64,000 bases of DNA from positions 1,739,501-1,803,500 of the forward strand of contig AP018318.1 of assembly GCA_003990705.1 (NCBI GenBank). Reading direction: 5' to 3'. Position 1 is the first letter of the stretch. Every line of letters begins with the position of its first letter. The position numbers were made by a program, and so were the translations under genes. Below the pieces are notes generated by a model. The model made no database searches, was not told where the DNA came from, and saw nothing but the letters and a program-made list of their open reading frames with translations. Positions 16,807 through 26,354 of the stretch are shown here, piece after piece. This DNA is from Nostoc sp. HK-01 (GTDB lineage Bacteria; Cyanobacteriota; Cyanobacteriia; Cyanobacteriales; Nostocaceae).

Positions 16807-18786
16807 CTAATCATCTACTTCTGCTTCATCTACCCAATCAGATGGCATGATGGAGCCAGATAAATCTGAGCTATCATCGGCAAAACGGACAATTTGCCCA
16901 TCGAAAAATTGTGCTAAATGTTGGGCGGCTCTTGTCACTTCTTCCCATTCCTCAGAAGAATTTTGTGTGGGTTGTGGAGGTGATTGGATGTTAGCAGTAC
17001 CGTTACTATTACCATTGCCATTTGCGGAAAATTCAGTTTTGACGGGTGGAGGTGTAACCGGTGGTTGCTGTACTTGTACAGGTCGAGGTGTAAACGCCTG
17101 TGGTGCTGGTGCTGGTGCTGGATGATGGTTGTTATTTTTAGTAGGTGCAGGCTGCGGAACACCATGAGAACCGTTGGTTGATGGTTCTTTTTTGACGGTA
17201 GAAGAAGTTGCAGCAGTAGCTTTTTCGAGACTCACTTCAACATTGCGATTTACAGTCTGCTGAAAAGCCTCTGTAATCATAATGAGATCAGATTTAACTT
17301 TGTCGTACCATGCAGGTTTTACACCTACACGCGCACTATTACCATCAAACTCAATCAGATGGCACATTTGCCCTAACAATGCGCGGCGCGGAAGTAACTG
17401 AATATTACTCAGTACTTGCTGCCAAATTTCTGTTAAGTCTGGTTGTGCAGTTTCTGATGTGACTTCTGGGGCGACAGGTTCAGGCGTAACTGATTGTACA
17501 GGCGGTGACGGAGAGATGGGTTGCGGGTTTGAAGGTATTACTTCTGCGGTAACTGGTTGTAAAGGCTGCGGTGAGACGGGTTGCGCGTTTAAAGGTGGGG
17601 GAGCAGGTTTTGCGGTTGCTGGTGGTGATGGGTGATGATTTTGTGGTGTGGGTATGCTGACTTTTGGTAAAACAACTGTAGCGGCTGGCTGAATACTGGC
17701 ACTGGGTAATAATCCGAGTAATGTCACTTCTAACCACAAACGCGGCTGAGTCGTATTTTTAATTTGAACTTCGGCTGTTCGCAGGTGTTGTTGTCCTGCC
17801 AAAATTGTACTGATATGTAAATTTTGTGCCAATTCAATTAAGGCTGCCCAAGTTTGCTCAGTACAAACTACTAAATCTTGGCGATTGGGGGCGGTTTTGG
17901 CAATGAGTAAGTCGCGGTAGAGGTTGGCGAGATTTTGCAGAATAGTTAGTGGTTCTCTACCCCGGTCGAGAATGTAACGGCTACAGTCTAAAATTGCTTC
18001 TGGATTATCTTGAGCGATCGCACCCAATAATGCTAACAAGTCTCGTTCGCTGACGGAACCTACTAAATCCCACACTCTATCGGGTGTGACTTGCCCAGAT
18101 AACAAGGCTAGTTGGTCAAGTAAACTCTCCGCATCCCTTAAACCACCTTGGGATATTTGCGCTACTAAGGTGACAGCTTCTTCGGAAATCTCAATACTTT
18201 CCTTCCAGGCGATCGCATTTAAATGCTTCACCATCGCCTCTAGTTGAATGCGTCTAAAATCAAACCGCTGACACCGAGAAATAATTGTTGGTAAAACTCG
18301 CTGGGGGTCTGTAGTGGCGAGAACAAAAACTACGTGTCTTGGTGGCTCTTCTAGTGTTTTTAGTAACGCATTAAATGCTTGGGTACTGAGCATGTGACAT
18401 TCGTCGACCACATACACTTTATACCGACACTGCACTGGGGCGAACTGTGCTTTTTCGATGAGTTCGCGGATATTATCGACACCAGTATTACTAGCAGCAT
18501 CAATTTCAATTACATCTAAAGAATAGCCTTTAGTGATTCCCTGACAGACATCGCAAACACCACAAGGTTCGGCTGTTGGATTGTCACTTTTGAGACAATT
18601 GAGAGATTTAGCCAGAATTCTGGCACTAGATGTTTTACCCGTACCTCTTGGCCCGGTGAATAAATAAGCCGGGGCAATTTTAGCTGTACGGATAGCATTA
18701 ATTAAGGTGGTAGCGATCGCCTCTTGCCCCACTAGTTCAGCAAAACTTTTTGGACGATACTTGTGGTGCAGGGGTTCGTAAGACAT
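16807..18786 (-). CDS. dnaX: DNA polymerase III subunit gamma/tau
   Basis: The 659-residue clamp-loader ATPase that loads the sliding clamp and couples polymerase to helicase. The N-terminus MSYEPLHHKYRPKSFAELVG leads to Walker A GPRGTGKTS (about 45-53), a four-cysteine zinc module (C-x8-C-x2-C-x2-C, CGVCDVC), Walker B YVVDECHML and sensor ATTDPQRVLPT. The central collar domain ends near 370. After a long Pro/Gln/Thr-rich linker the C-terminal tau-like region includes a segment LPRRALLGQMCHL. The compositional bias of the linker (390-450 and 540-610) produces long spurious frames on the other strand. Confidence 0.96.
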   Translation of the reverse strand: MSYEPLHHKYRPKSFAELVGQEAIATTLINAIRTAKIAPAYLFTGPRGTGKTSSARILAKSLNCLKSDNPTAEPCGVCDVCQGITKGYSLDVIEIDAASNTGVDNIRELIEKAQFAPVQCRYKVYVVDECHMLSTQAFNALLKTLEEPPRHVVFVLATTDPQRVLPTIISRCQRFDFRRIQLEAMVKHLNAIAWKESIEISEEAVTLVAQISQGGLRDAESLLDQLALLSGQVTPDRVWDLVGSVSERDLLALLGAIAQDNPEAILDCSRYILDRGREPLTILQNLANLYRDLLIAKTAPNRQDLVVCTEQTWAALIELAQNLHISTILAGQQHLRTAEVQIKNTTQPRLWLEVTLLGLLPSASIQPAATVVLPKVSIPTPQNHHPSPPATAKPAPPPLNAQPVSPQPLQPVTAEVIPSNPQPISPSPPVQSVTPEPVAPEVTSETAQPDLTEIWQQVLSNIQLLPRRALLGQMCHLIEFDGNSARVGVKPAWYDKVKSDLIMITEAFQQTVNRNVEVSLEKATAATSSTVKKEPSTNGSHGVPQPAPTKNNNHHPAPAPAPQAFTPRPVQVQQPPVTPPPVKTEFSANGNGNSNGTANIQSPPQPTQNSSEEWEEVTRAAQHLAQFFDGQIVRFADDSSDLSGSIMPSDWVDEAEVDD

Positions 18787-18909
18787 GGAAGGAAAATGTC
18801 AGTCCATTTTCAGAATAAATTTGAGTTTTAACGCCTAACTTGGCGTTCACATATTTTAAACGCAGCGTGTCTGTTTTTTATTATAGTACATTTGAACTAA
18901 GAAAATACG

Positions 18910-18943
18910 GACTATTGACTAATGACTCTTGACTAATGACTAA
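18910..18943. repeat. Short 7-mer repeat tract upstream of dnaX
   Basis: Alternating gactattgactaatgact units of the same family as at 11672-11758 and 61498-61566, in the spacer between dnaX and the island starting at 19021. Confidence 0.55.
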
Positions 18944-19020
18944 GAATGTACATTTTCTTAACTGCACCAACGCCATCGTCCAGAGCGATCGCTACAATCT
19001 TAGGGTAGACAATACACTTT

Positions 19021-19725
19021 ATGGTGCGACAAATGCTCAAGCGGTTAATTCAATGGCTCAAAAACCTCTTCCAGAGTTTATTTGGGAGAAAATCGACTTC
19101 TAAAAAAGCCGAGGTAAATGTCCAACAAGAGTCAGCACCGCCTCTGAGTGATACAGATTTAGAATTTCTGTTCACCGAACTTTTAGAAGGAGTACATCAG
19201 GCGCGAGGACAGGCTTGGGCGCTCAAATGGCTGCACAATATTGAACATCGTGTTTCTTCAGAACGTTGGATAGAGTGGTTACGCCGCTTTGGCGAAAAAT
19301 TACTAGCAGCACCTACACCAAATAACGAGTTAGCCGCGCGGTTAGTCCAACTGGGTGATTTAGGTGTAGGCGAAATTGGTAATGAGGCTTACGAAATTGG
19401 GATGCAGCTGTTGACTCGTAATTCTGGTAATTCGGGTGAATCTATCTGGGAATATGACGGGCCAGATGCTGTCAGCACATTCCCATCATTAGAAAACTAC
19501 GTAGAACCAGAAGACACAGAAACCGTTGACAATGGCTCAGAAGGAGATTATCAAACTGTCACCTTAGAGCAGTTATTTGGCATGATGCAGGAAGATCACA
19601 ACTTACGCCAGCAAATTTCTCAGCAACTGGGAATTGAATCTGACGATCCAGAAGTAATTATCAAAGAGTTGGTGAATCAATACTATATGCCTAATAACTC
19701 AACTTCAGATGAAGCGCCAGCTTGA
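19021..19725 (+). CDS. Short paralogue of the TPR-CHAT protein N-terminus
   Basis: A 234-residue protein. After an amphipathic start (MVRQMLKRLIQWLKNLF) it carries a helical domain at about 40-150 (DLEFLFTELLEGVHQARGQ, ERWIEWLRRFGEKLL, LAARLVQLGDLGVGEIG) that is clearly homologous to residues 35-150 of the next protein. A shared GESIWEYDG motif follows. The C-terminal part (TLEQLFGMMQEDHNLRQQIS) also matches the segment just before the TPRs in the larger protein. It has no CHAT or TPR domain and no signal peptide. The upstream 30 bases (cgatcgctacaatct) are shared as well, so the pair arose by tandem duplication. An adaptor or inhibitor role is my inference. Confidence 0.7.
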   Translation: MVRQMLKRLIQWLKNLFQSLFGRKSTSKKAEVNVQQESAPPLSDTDLEFLFTELLEGVHQARGQAWALKWLHNIEHRVSSERWIEWLRRFGEKLLAAPTPNNELAARLVQLGDLGVGEIGNEAYEIGMQLLTRNSGNSGESIWEYDGPDAVSTFPSLENYVEPEDTETVDNGSEGDYQTVTLEQLFGMMQEDHNLRQQISQQLGIESDDPEVIIKELVNQYYMPNNSTSDEAPA

Positions 19726-19873
19726 GTCAATGGATAACAACTAACAAAGTTTTGTATATTTTTGATAAACATCTACCAGATAAACCCGTTAATAGCAGTG
19801 GGTTTCACGCAAATCTAGGCTTTTTTGACATAACGATCGCTACAATCTAGGATAAACAAAACCTTCAGAGTAT

Positions 19874-22800
19874 GTGCAGATGCTCACGCAGCTATGGCAG
19901 TGGCTTAAAACACATTCAAACCAGCCCACTGGTAGTAAACAGACTTTAAAAACCTTTAGGGAACAGGAGATGGTAGAACCACCTCCTGAATTAACTAATG
20001 CTGATTTGGAACTTCTGTTTACCCAACTGCTAGAAGGGGTACATCAAGGACGGGGACAACAATGGGCTATCAGATATCTTCAACGCATGGAAGACCGGAT
20101 TAGTACAGAGCGTTGGATAGATTGGTTGCTCAGTTTTGGTGAAAGATTGTTAATCTCACCTGCGCCTAATCAGCAATTAGCAACGCAGTTGGTACAACTT
20201 GGGGAACTCAACATTGGCAAAGTTGGTGAACTTTCTTATGACATTGGTATCCGATTAATAACGCGGGATACGGATGAATGGGAACAAGCCATTGCGGAGA
20301 CTCAAGAAAGTGACCCGATGTTAAATACTCCGGGACAAAATTTATTGCGTAACTTGGGTGAATCGTTGTGGGAGTATGACGAATTAGCGCCTCCAGCAAC
20401 TGCACAACCGCCAGCAAACGCAGTTGATGAAGTTTCCACAGAAAATGTCGAAGAAATCATTTGGGAATATACAGGGGAAGAATTTGTAGTTCGGACGATA
20501 CCTCAAGAACATCCAACCAATAATACAGATGTACCTGTTTGGGAGTATGCAGGGGAAGAATTCATCACTACACCACCCCAGGAAACTGCAACGGAAAACT
20601 TAGCCGAAATCCGCTGGGATTACACAGAAGCAGAATTGGCAGATAGTACATCACCCCAAGAATATCCCATAGAGAAAACAGATGTATCGGTTTGGGAGTA
20701 TCCAGGGGAGGAATTCACCACTACACCACCCCAGGAAACTGCAACGGAAAACTTAGCCGAAATCCGCTGGGATTACACAGAAGCAGAATTGGCAGATAGT
20801 ACATCACCCCAAGAATATCCAATAGAAAACACAGATGTATCAGTTTGGGAGTATACAGGGGAAGAATTCACCACTACACCACCCCAGGAAATGGCAGCAG
20901 AAAATCAGGAAAAAATCTCTTGGGAATATACTGGAGAGGAATTTGCTCCAACCGCAGCAGTAGCGTTTCTGGCTCCGGCAGCGGAAGATGTGATTGGTAA
21001 TTTAAGTGAATTGTCTTTGGAATATCCTGAAGAACAAACAAGACTTGTCAGAAAAGAATATTCAGGAAATTCTTGGGAGCAGTATTTAGCAACGTTAGAT
21101 CCAAATGTCGCCTATACTCTAGATGAATTGTTGGGAAGGTTAGATCAAAGCGCACATTTAGTACAGCAGTTGGCGATGAATCTGACAACACAAGCTAACC
21201 CGTCTCCGACTACGACAACTAATCCGGCAAATACAGCAATTCAAGCACAAGCTTGGTTTTATCAAGGTTTGCAACAAGCCAAAACAGGAGATTTGGCAAA
21301 TGCGATCGCTTCTTATGATCGCGCCATTGAATTGCAACCGGAATCTTATGAATATTGGTTTAATCGCGGCTTAACTTTGTTCCATTTAGAACGTTTCGCT
21401 GAAGCTGTCGCGGCCTATGACACAGCGATTGACTTGAAACCAGACCATTACAAAGCTTGGTACAATCGCGGCGGGACATTGGGAGAATTGGGATTATTTG
21501 CTGAAGCGATCGCTTCTTTTAGTCAAGCGATCGAAATCCATCCTAATTATCCAGAAGCTTGGGCGAGTAAGGCTTTGGCGTTGCTGAAATTAGGGCAAGT
21601 TTGGGAGGCAATTACCAGTTACGATCAAGCCTTAGAATTGCAACCCCAAGACCCGGAAACATGGTATTACCGAGGTATTGCTTTTGCGGTCAGCGAGCAA
21701 TATGCAGAAGCGATCGCCTCTTACAATCAAGCGTTAGAACTACAACCAGACTATTACGAAGTTTGGATTGATCGGGGTGTGGTGCTGTTTAATTTAAAAC
21801 AGTGGTCAGAAGCGATCGCTTCTTGGGATAAAGCCTTGGCGGCGCAACCTGATTTCTATTTGGCTTGGTATAACCGAGGTGTAGCGCTAGATAACTTAGT
21901 CAGAAGAGAAGAAGCGATCGCCTCCTATCAAAAAGCGATCGCCATCAAACCGGATTTTCACCTCGCTTGGTACAATCAAGCAGTTGCCCTGTTTTATTTA
22001 GAACGCTATATCGAGGCGATCGTGGCTTATGACAACGCCTTACAAATCAAACTCGATTACTGGGAAGCTTGGATTGGTCGAGGTACGGCGATCGGTCATA
22101 TACCTGATACCGAAACACTGGAGCATTTATTAACTAACGTCGCCGTCATTAACCCCGCCTTAAAACAAGGTGGTTATGCAGGTAAACTCGCCAGCTATGA
22201 ACAAGGTTTAAAACATATCCGCCCAGATACCCACCCCGAAGGTTGGGGAAGGCTGCATTTAGCTATTGGGAACACCCATTATGAGCAAGGTAAAAAACAA
22301 CCTGCATCCCGTCAACATTGGCGCAAATCTGTATTTGAATACAATCAAGCATTATTAACTCTCAGTTGGGAAGGTTTTCCCCTACTACATTTAGAAATAC
22401 TGCAATCTTTAATTAAAGTCCTGTTGGGTTTAGGGCAAACTACACAAGCACAAGAATTGCAACAACGTGCCGCTAATTTATTGCAAGAATTATTTAATGA
22501 CCCTGGGCGTTCTGATGAAAGTAAAAAACAGTTAGCACTCAAATTTGCCGGAATTGGGCAATTAGGAGTTGATTTCTTAGTAGAATCGGGGGATTTGGTA
22601 GAAGCTTGGGAACTAGCAGAACAGATAAAAAATGCTTGTTTACAATGGTTGCTGTTTAGCTGGCAAGATGAAATTTATGGTCTCAACTATAGTTCAGTTC
22701 AACATTTACTCAACCCCACCACTGCAATTATTTATTGGCATATTAGTCCAGCCGCCCTGCACACATTTATTATTAAAGATGGCGCTCCCTCACCGATTTT

Positions 22801-23959
22801 GGTATTTATTCCCGTCCAAGAGCTAGGAAATATCTCATCAGAAATTAATAAGCCGCTGCAAGAGTTACCTTTACCGGAAGCAACTAGAAGACTGATTGCA
22901 TTTGAACATTGGTTAGAAGATTGGCATCAAACTTACCAAGATTATTGCGACCAAGCCCAAGACCCACAAACTAAAAGCAATCATTCTTGGCGATCGCAGA
23001 TGGAACAAAGACTCTTACATCTGCAAAAAATTCTGGAAATTTCCACAATTACCCAAGAACTTGAAGGTATCACAAATCTACTTTTAATTCCCCACCGCGA
23101 TTTATCAAGATTACCTTTACATGTTCTGTTTAATCTGCCTAATTCTGAATCAGACAACCCAAATATTCAGTCGAGATTTATTACTAATTATTTACCTAGT
23201 ATCCAAATAGGTTTAAACTTACAACCGAGAAATATAGAGCAATTGCGAGAGCAAAAATTTCTCAGTATTGAATCTCCAGCTAGGGCAAATTATTCTCCAC
23301 CAAAATTTGCCAAGTTAGAATCAGAAGTCATTAGCCAAATGTTTGATTATCCTCATCGTATCCAGGAGGAAGCAGCTAATAAAACTAGTGTAGAGAAGGC
23401 TTTAGCTGAAAATTACAATATTTTTCATTTTACAGGTCAAGTTATTAACAATTTTGTTGAACCAACAAAATCAGAATTGATATTAGCTGATGAAGACAAA
23501 CTTACACTTACAGAAATCTGCCAAAAAAATCTTACTAGTTACGACTTAGTATTACTCTCAGCCTGTAAATTTGCGACTCATCTGAACCAGAGTGTGACTA
23601 CAGAATATGTCTCGATAGTTAATAGTTTTCTTTGTGGCGGAGTCCCTCAAATTATTAGCACTCTTTGGAACGTCGAATCATCCGCCAACGCTTTATTAAT
23701 TATCGAATTTTATCGTCGACTCCAGGTAAATAAATCACCAATTACAGCTTTAACAGAAGCCACTATATGGTTGCAAGAAGTTACAGCCGGAGAATTGACT
23801 ATATGGTATGAAAATTTAATCAAAACGCTGCATCCTGACGAATTAAGAATCAGAACTTATTTAGCCACTCATTTATATAGAATTAGCAAAATAGTTCCTG
23901 ATAAAAAGCCATATAATCATCCTTATTATTGGGCAGGTTTTATCATTACAGGGATTTGA
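19874..23959 (+). CDS. TPR-CHAT protein with WEY repeats; the CHAT His is replaced by Gln
   Basis: A 1361-residue protein (GTG at 19874; ATG 19880 is equally possible). Domains in order: an N-terminal helical domain shared with the previous gene (35-150); an acidic, Thr/Pro-rich region with WEY-GEEF repeats (about 180-365), including two 51-residue copies 153 bases apart; about eight tetratricopeptide repeats (about 455-745, with units like AIASYDRAIELQPESYEYWFN in parts); a helical stretch; and a C-terminal CHAT caspase-like domain (about 1040-1361). The Cys of the catalytic dyad is present in LSACKF (Cys1231). The His position, normally H-x-x-G-H-G, reads HFTGQVINN, so Gln1189 replaces the catalytic His. 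The protein is therefore probably non-proteolytic or altered. Confidence 0.85.
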   Translation: MQMLTQLWQWLKTHSNQPTGSKQTLKTFREQEMVEPPPELTNADLELLFTQLLEGVHQGRGQQWAIRYLQRMEDRISTERWIDWLLSFGERLLISPAPNQQLATQLVQLGELNIGKVGELSYDIGIRLITRDTDEWEQAIAETQESDPMLNTPGQNLLRNLGESLWEYDELAPPATAQPPANAVDEVSTENVEEIIWEYTGEEFVVRTIPQEHPTNNTDVPVWEYAGEEFITTPPQETATENLAEIRWDYTEAELADSTSPQEYPIEKTDVSVWEYPGEEFTTTPPQETATENLAEIRWDYTEAELADSTSPQEYPIENTDVSVWEYTGEEFTTTPPQEMAAENQEKISWEYTGEEFAPTAAVAFLAPAAEDVIGNLSELSLEYPEEQTRLVRKEYSGNSWEQYLATLDPNVAYTLDELLGRLDQSAHLVQQLAMNLTTQANPSPTTTTNPANTAIQAQAWFYQGLQQAKTGDLANAIASYDRAIELQPESYEYWFNRGLTLFHLERFAEAVAAYDTAIDLKPDHYKAWYNRGGTLGELGLFAEAIASFSQAIEIHPNYPEAWASKALALLKLGQVWEAITSYDQALELQPQDPETWYYRGIAFAVSEQYAEAIASYNQALELQPDYYEVWIDRGVVLFNLKQWSEAIASWDKALAAQPDFYLAWYNRGVALDNLVRREEAIASYQKAIAIKPDFHLAWYNQAVALFYLERYIEAIVAYDNALQIKLDYWEAWIGRGTAIGHIPDTETLEHLLTNVAVINPALKQGGYAGKLASYEQGLKHIRPDTHPEGWGRLHLAIGNTHYEQGKKQPASRQHWRKSVFEYNQALLTLSWEGFPLLHLEILQSLIKVLLGLGQTTQAQELQQRAANLLQELFNDPGRSDESKKQLALKFAGIGQLGVDFLVESGDLVEAWELAEQIKNACLQWLLFSWQDEIYGLNYSSVQHLLNPTTAIIYWHISPAALHTFIIKDGAPSPILVFIPVQELGNISSEINKPLQELPLPEATRRLIAFEHWLEDWHQTYQDYCDQAQDPQTKSNHSWRSQMEQRLLHLQKILEISTITQELEGITNLLLIPHRDLSRLPLHVLFNLPNSESDNPNIQSRFITNYLPSIQIGLNLQPRNIEQLREQKFLSIESPARANYSPPKFAKLESEVISQMFDYPHRIQEEAANKTSVEKALAENYNIFHFTGQVINNFVEPTKSELILADEDKLTLTEICQKNLTSYDLVLLSACKFATHLNQSVTTEYVSIVNSFLCGGVPQIISTLWNVESSANALLIIEFYRRLQVNKSPITALTEATIWLQEVTAGELTIWYENLIKTLHPDELRIRTYLATHLYRISKIVPDKKPYNHPYYWAGFIITGI

Positions 23960-24066
23960 TTTTTTTATGCGGAGGTTTGATAAATTTTAGCGGAAAGTCT
24001 AATGTCTTTGGGCAAACATTCAGTGTAGGATGCGGCAGATAAGAGCGATCGCTAAGGGTTTCCGTC

Positions 24067-26274
24067 GTGGTTTATGAACAAATCAAAGCCAAATTACCTC
24101 AGAGATTTTTCCCTAAAGCTGAAAACCCGCGAGTTACAGAACCGGAACCGCTTGTAACACCTGTAACTCTGCAACCACCAACGGCTGTAGGAATGGATAT
24201 CATCTACCGCAAATATCGCTGCTGGATGGGAAATCCTTTAGGCTGTGAATGGCCTAAAAAAACGCTAGAACAAAACCCTACAGCTAAAACTTGCCAAAAC
24301 TGTGGTTTTCCAGGAATTATCCCGCCAAAAACCGAATTCCGGGGATATAAAGGGCGATATCGCATCGATAGCTATATCGGAAATCGCGGTCTAGGTCGTT
24401 TATATCAGGGAATTCAGCTAACAGACCAACAACCAGCAATTATTAAAGAATATTTATTACCCCAACAGGCTTTTAACGCCGAGGAAACTAGAGACCGGAA
24501 ACAAGCCTTTGAACGCCTGGCTGGCTTGAATTTAGCTGATGGAAGAATTCAAGATATTCGCTTGAATTTTCCTTGGGATGCGATCGCTGATCCAGTTGCC
24601 GAACGCTGCTATCTTGTTACTAATGGCAATATTGATGCTTATCCCACTCTGAAGACATACCTGACAAATAATAATCAACCAATGTCAGAGAGGGATGTGT
24701 ACCGTGTTCTTGACCAAGTATTACAAACTCTGCAATTTCTCCACGGTCAAAAATTTAGTCTTCCAACTGGACAAATACAACAGGGAATCGCCCACGGTAA
24801 TATTAATTTAGATAGTCTGCTGATTATGGCAGATACCAAAGAGTTTTTTATTCATTTAAGTGATTTAGCTCTATGGGAAAATTTATTTGATTTATCAACT
24901 AAGAAAAATATTATTCCGACTGTTGCTAAAGATTTAGTAGATTTAGGTTATGTGGCTTTTTATCTGTTAGCAGGTAATACCTTAGATGCAGATATTGATC
25001 CGAAAAAAGAACAATATTGGCAATCAGTAACTCCAGATTTTAAAGCTTTTTTATTCAAACTTTTAGGGTTGGATACACCATTCAATTATGCCGAAGAAGC
25101 ACGGCAAGCATTATTGAATATTTATCAAGCTTTACCTAGACAAGTATTAATCATTAATGCAAAGTCCGAAAATAAAAAAAATAAATTTTATCGACCTTCA
25201 ATATTAATTTTAAGTATTCTGGCTTCATTATTTTTAGTAGGAATAACTAGCTGGCTAATCCAGAAATTTAAATACCAAGAAAGTATAGTTGAAGAACCAG
25301 TAGTTTGTTGTTTAAAAAGCGTGACGGGTGTTCCTGCGGGGAAATTTAACTATAGCGGTGAACAAGACAGTACTTGGAGTTTTATCCGTGGACAAAAAAA
25401 TTTGATATTGCAAAATCAATCTCTAGAAGAAAAGTTAAAAGAAAGTCAGCCTCAATTGCAGTTAAGCTATCAAGAAAAAGAGAGTATAGACCAAGTAATT
25501 GGTAATGTGCAATCAAGCAAAACAGACTTTGCTATCGCTAATATGCTTGAACAATTTAGTCCCGAACTAAAACATCAAGTATTTGCTTACGATGCTTTAG
25601 TTGTATTTGTGGCTTTTAGTTACTCAAAACGTGAGCAAAGTCTACCGAAAGCATTAAATGGTCAAATTAGTATTGAGCAAGTACAAGATTTATATACAGG
25701 TAAAATTACTAATTGGAACCAATTAAAAGGAAGAAATTTACCTAATTTACCAGTAAAACTTTACATGCCAAATAATGCAGAGTCAATCAGAATATTTGAA
25801 CATAGAATACTCAAAAGTGAAAGTGCCATTAATGCTTTCCATAGTTTAAAAAAGTCTACAATCAATATCACATCTTTATCTACCATCAATATGCTTCAGC
25901 AAGTATTGAGTGACTTTGAAAAAGAGGCTACAGGGAGTATAGGTTTTGCAACACTTAGTCAAGTATTTGGCCAATGTTCTGCTTATCCTTTAGCGATAGC
26001 AGACGGTAATAAACCCGCAGTTCAAACTTTAGTACAAGATAATGATAAATCAATAGATCCCAATACTGATTTATGTGATGATAAAGGCAGCTATAAGCCT
26101 AATACAAAAGTCTTTACAACAGGCAGCTATCCACTAAGTTATCCACTAGTTGTATTGTATCCAGGTGATAACAGCCGTCCGCCTATTGGTCAAAAATTTG
26201 CGGAAATGCTGAGAACCACAGAAGTACAGCAGATATTAGAGAAAGCTGGCTTAGTACCATTACATAATCAGTAG
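24067..26274 (+). CDS. Membrane pseudokinase with zinc-ribbon-like N-terminus and PstS-like binding domain
   Basis: A 735-residue protein starting at GTG 24067. Residues ~50-90 hold four Cys in a ribbon-like pattern (CWMGNPLGCEW, CQNCGFPG). A Ser/Thr-kinase-like domain follows (about 98-355), with Lys127 retained in IIKEYLL. The catalytic HRD is replaced by HGN (His243-Asn245) and the metal-binding DFG by DLA (Asp266). One transmembrane helix spans about 379-400. The extracytoplasmic ~330 residues resemble phosphate/PstS-type periplasmic binding proteins (SKTDFAIANM, VQDLYTGKITNWNQL, KEATGSIGFATLSQVF). The layout is that of a receptor: ligand domain outside, pseudokinase inside. It sits between the TPR-CHAT and tail-tube genes on the same strand. 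The ligand is unknown. Confidence 0.8.
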   Translation: MVYEQIKAKLPQRFFPKAENPRVTEPEPLVTPVTLQPPTAVGMDIIYRKYRCWMGNPLGCEWPKKTLEQNPTAKTCQNCGFPGIIPPKTEFRGYKGRYRIDSYIGNRGLGRLYQGIQLTDQQPAIIKEYLLPQQAFNAEETRDRKQAFERLAGLNLADGRIQDIRLNFPWDAIADPVAERCYLVTNGNIDAYPTLKTYLTNNNQPMSERDVYRVLDQVLQTLQFLHGQKFSLPTGQIQQGIAHGNINLDSLLIMADTKEFFIHLSDLALWENLFDLSTKKNIIPTVAKDLVDLGYVAFYLLAGNTLDADIDPKKEQYWQSVTPDFKAFLFKLLGLDTPFNYAEEARQALLNIYQALPRQVLIINAKSENKKNKFYRPSILILSILASLFLVGITSWLIQKFKYQESIVEEPVVCCLKSVTGVPAGKFNYSGEQDSTWSFIRGQKNLILQNQSLEEKLKESQPQLQLSYQEKESIDQVIGNVQSSKTDFAIANMLEQFSPELKHQVFAYDALVVFVAFSYSKREQSLPKALNGQISIEQVQDLYTGKITNWNQLKGRNLPNLPVKLYMPNNAESIRIFEHRILKSESAINAFHSLKKSTINITSLSTINMLQQVLSDFEKEATGSIGFATLSQVFGQCSAYPLAIADGNKPAVQTLVQDNDKSIDPNTDLCDDKGSYKPNTKVFTTGSYPLSYPLVVLYPGDNSRPPIGQKFAEMLRTTEVQQILEKAGLVPLHNQ

Positions 26275-26354
26275 AGCAGAAGTAGACTATTGGCTAATAG
26301 TCGAGATGCAAACTTTGCTGATATATATAAATCTATTTTAGTAATTTTTGATAT

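Noticed and set aside
16847-17737. Open frames antisense to the dnaX linker
   Set aside because: They mirror the Pro/Gln/Thr-rich low-complexity part of DnaX.
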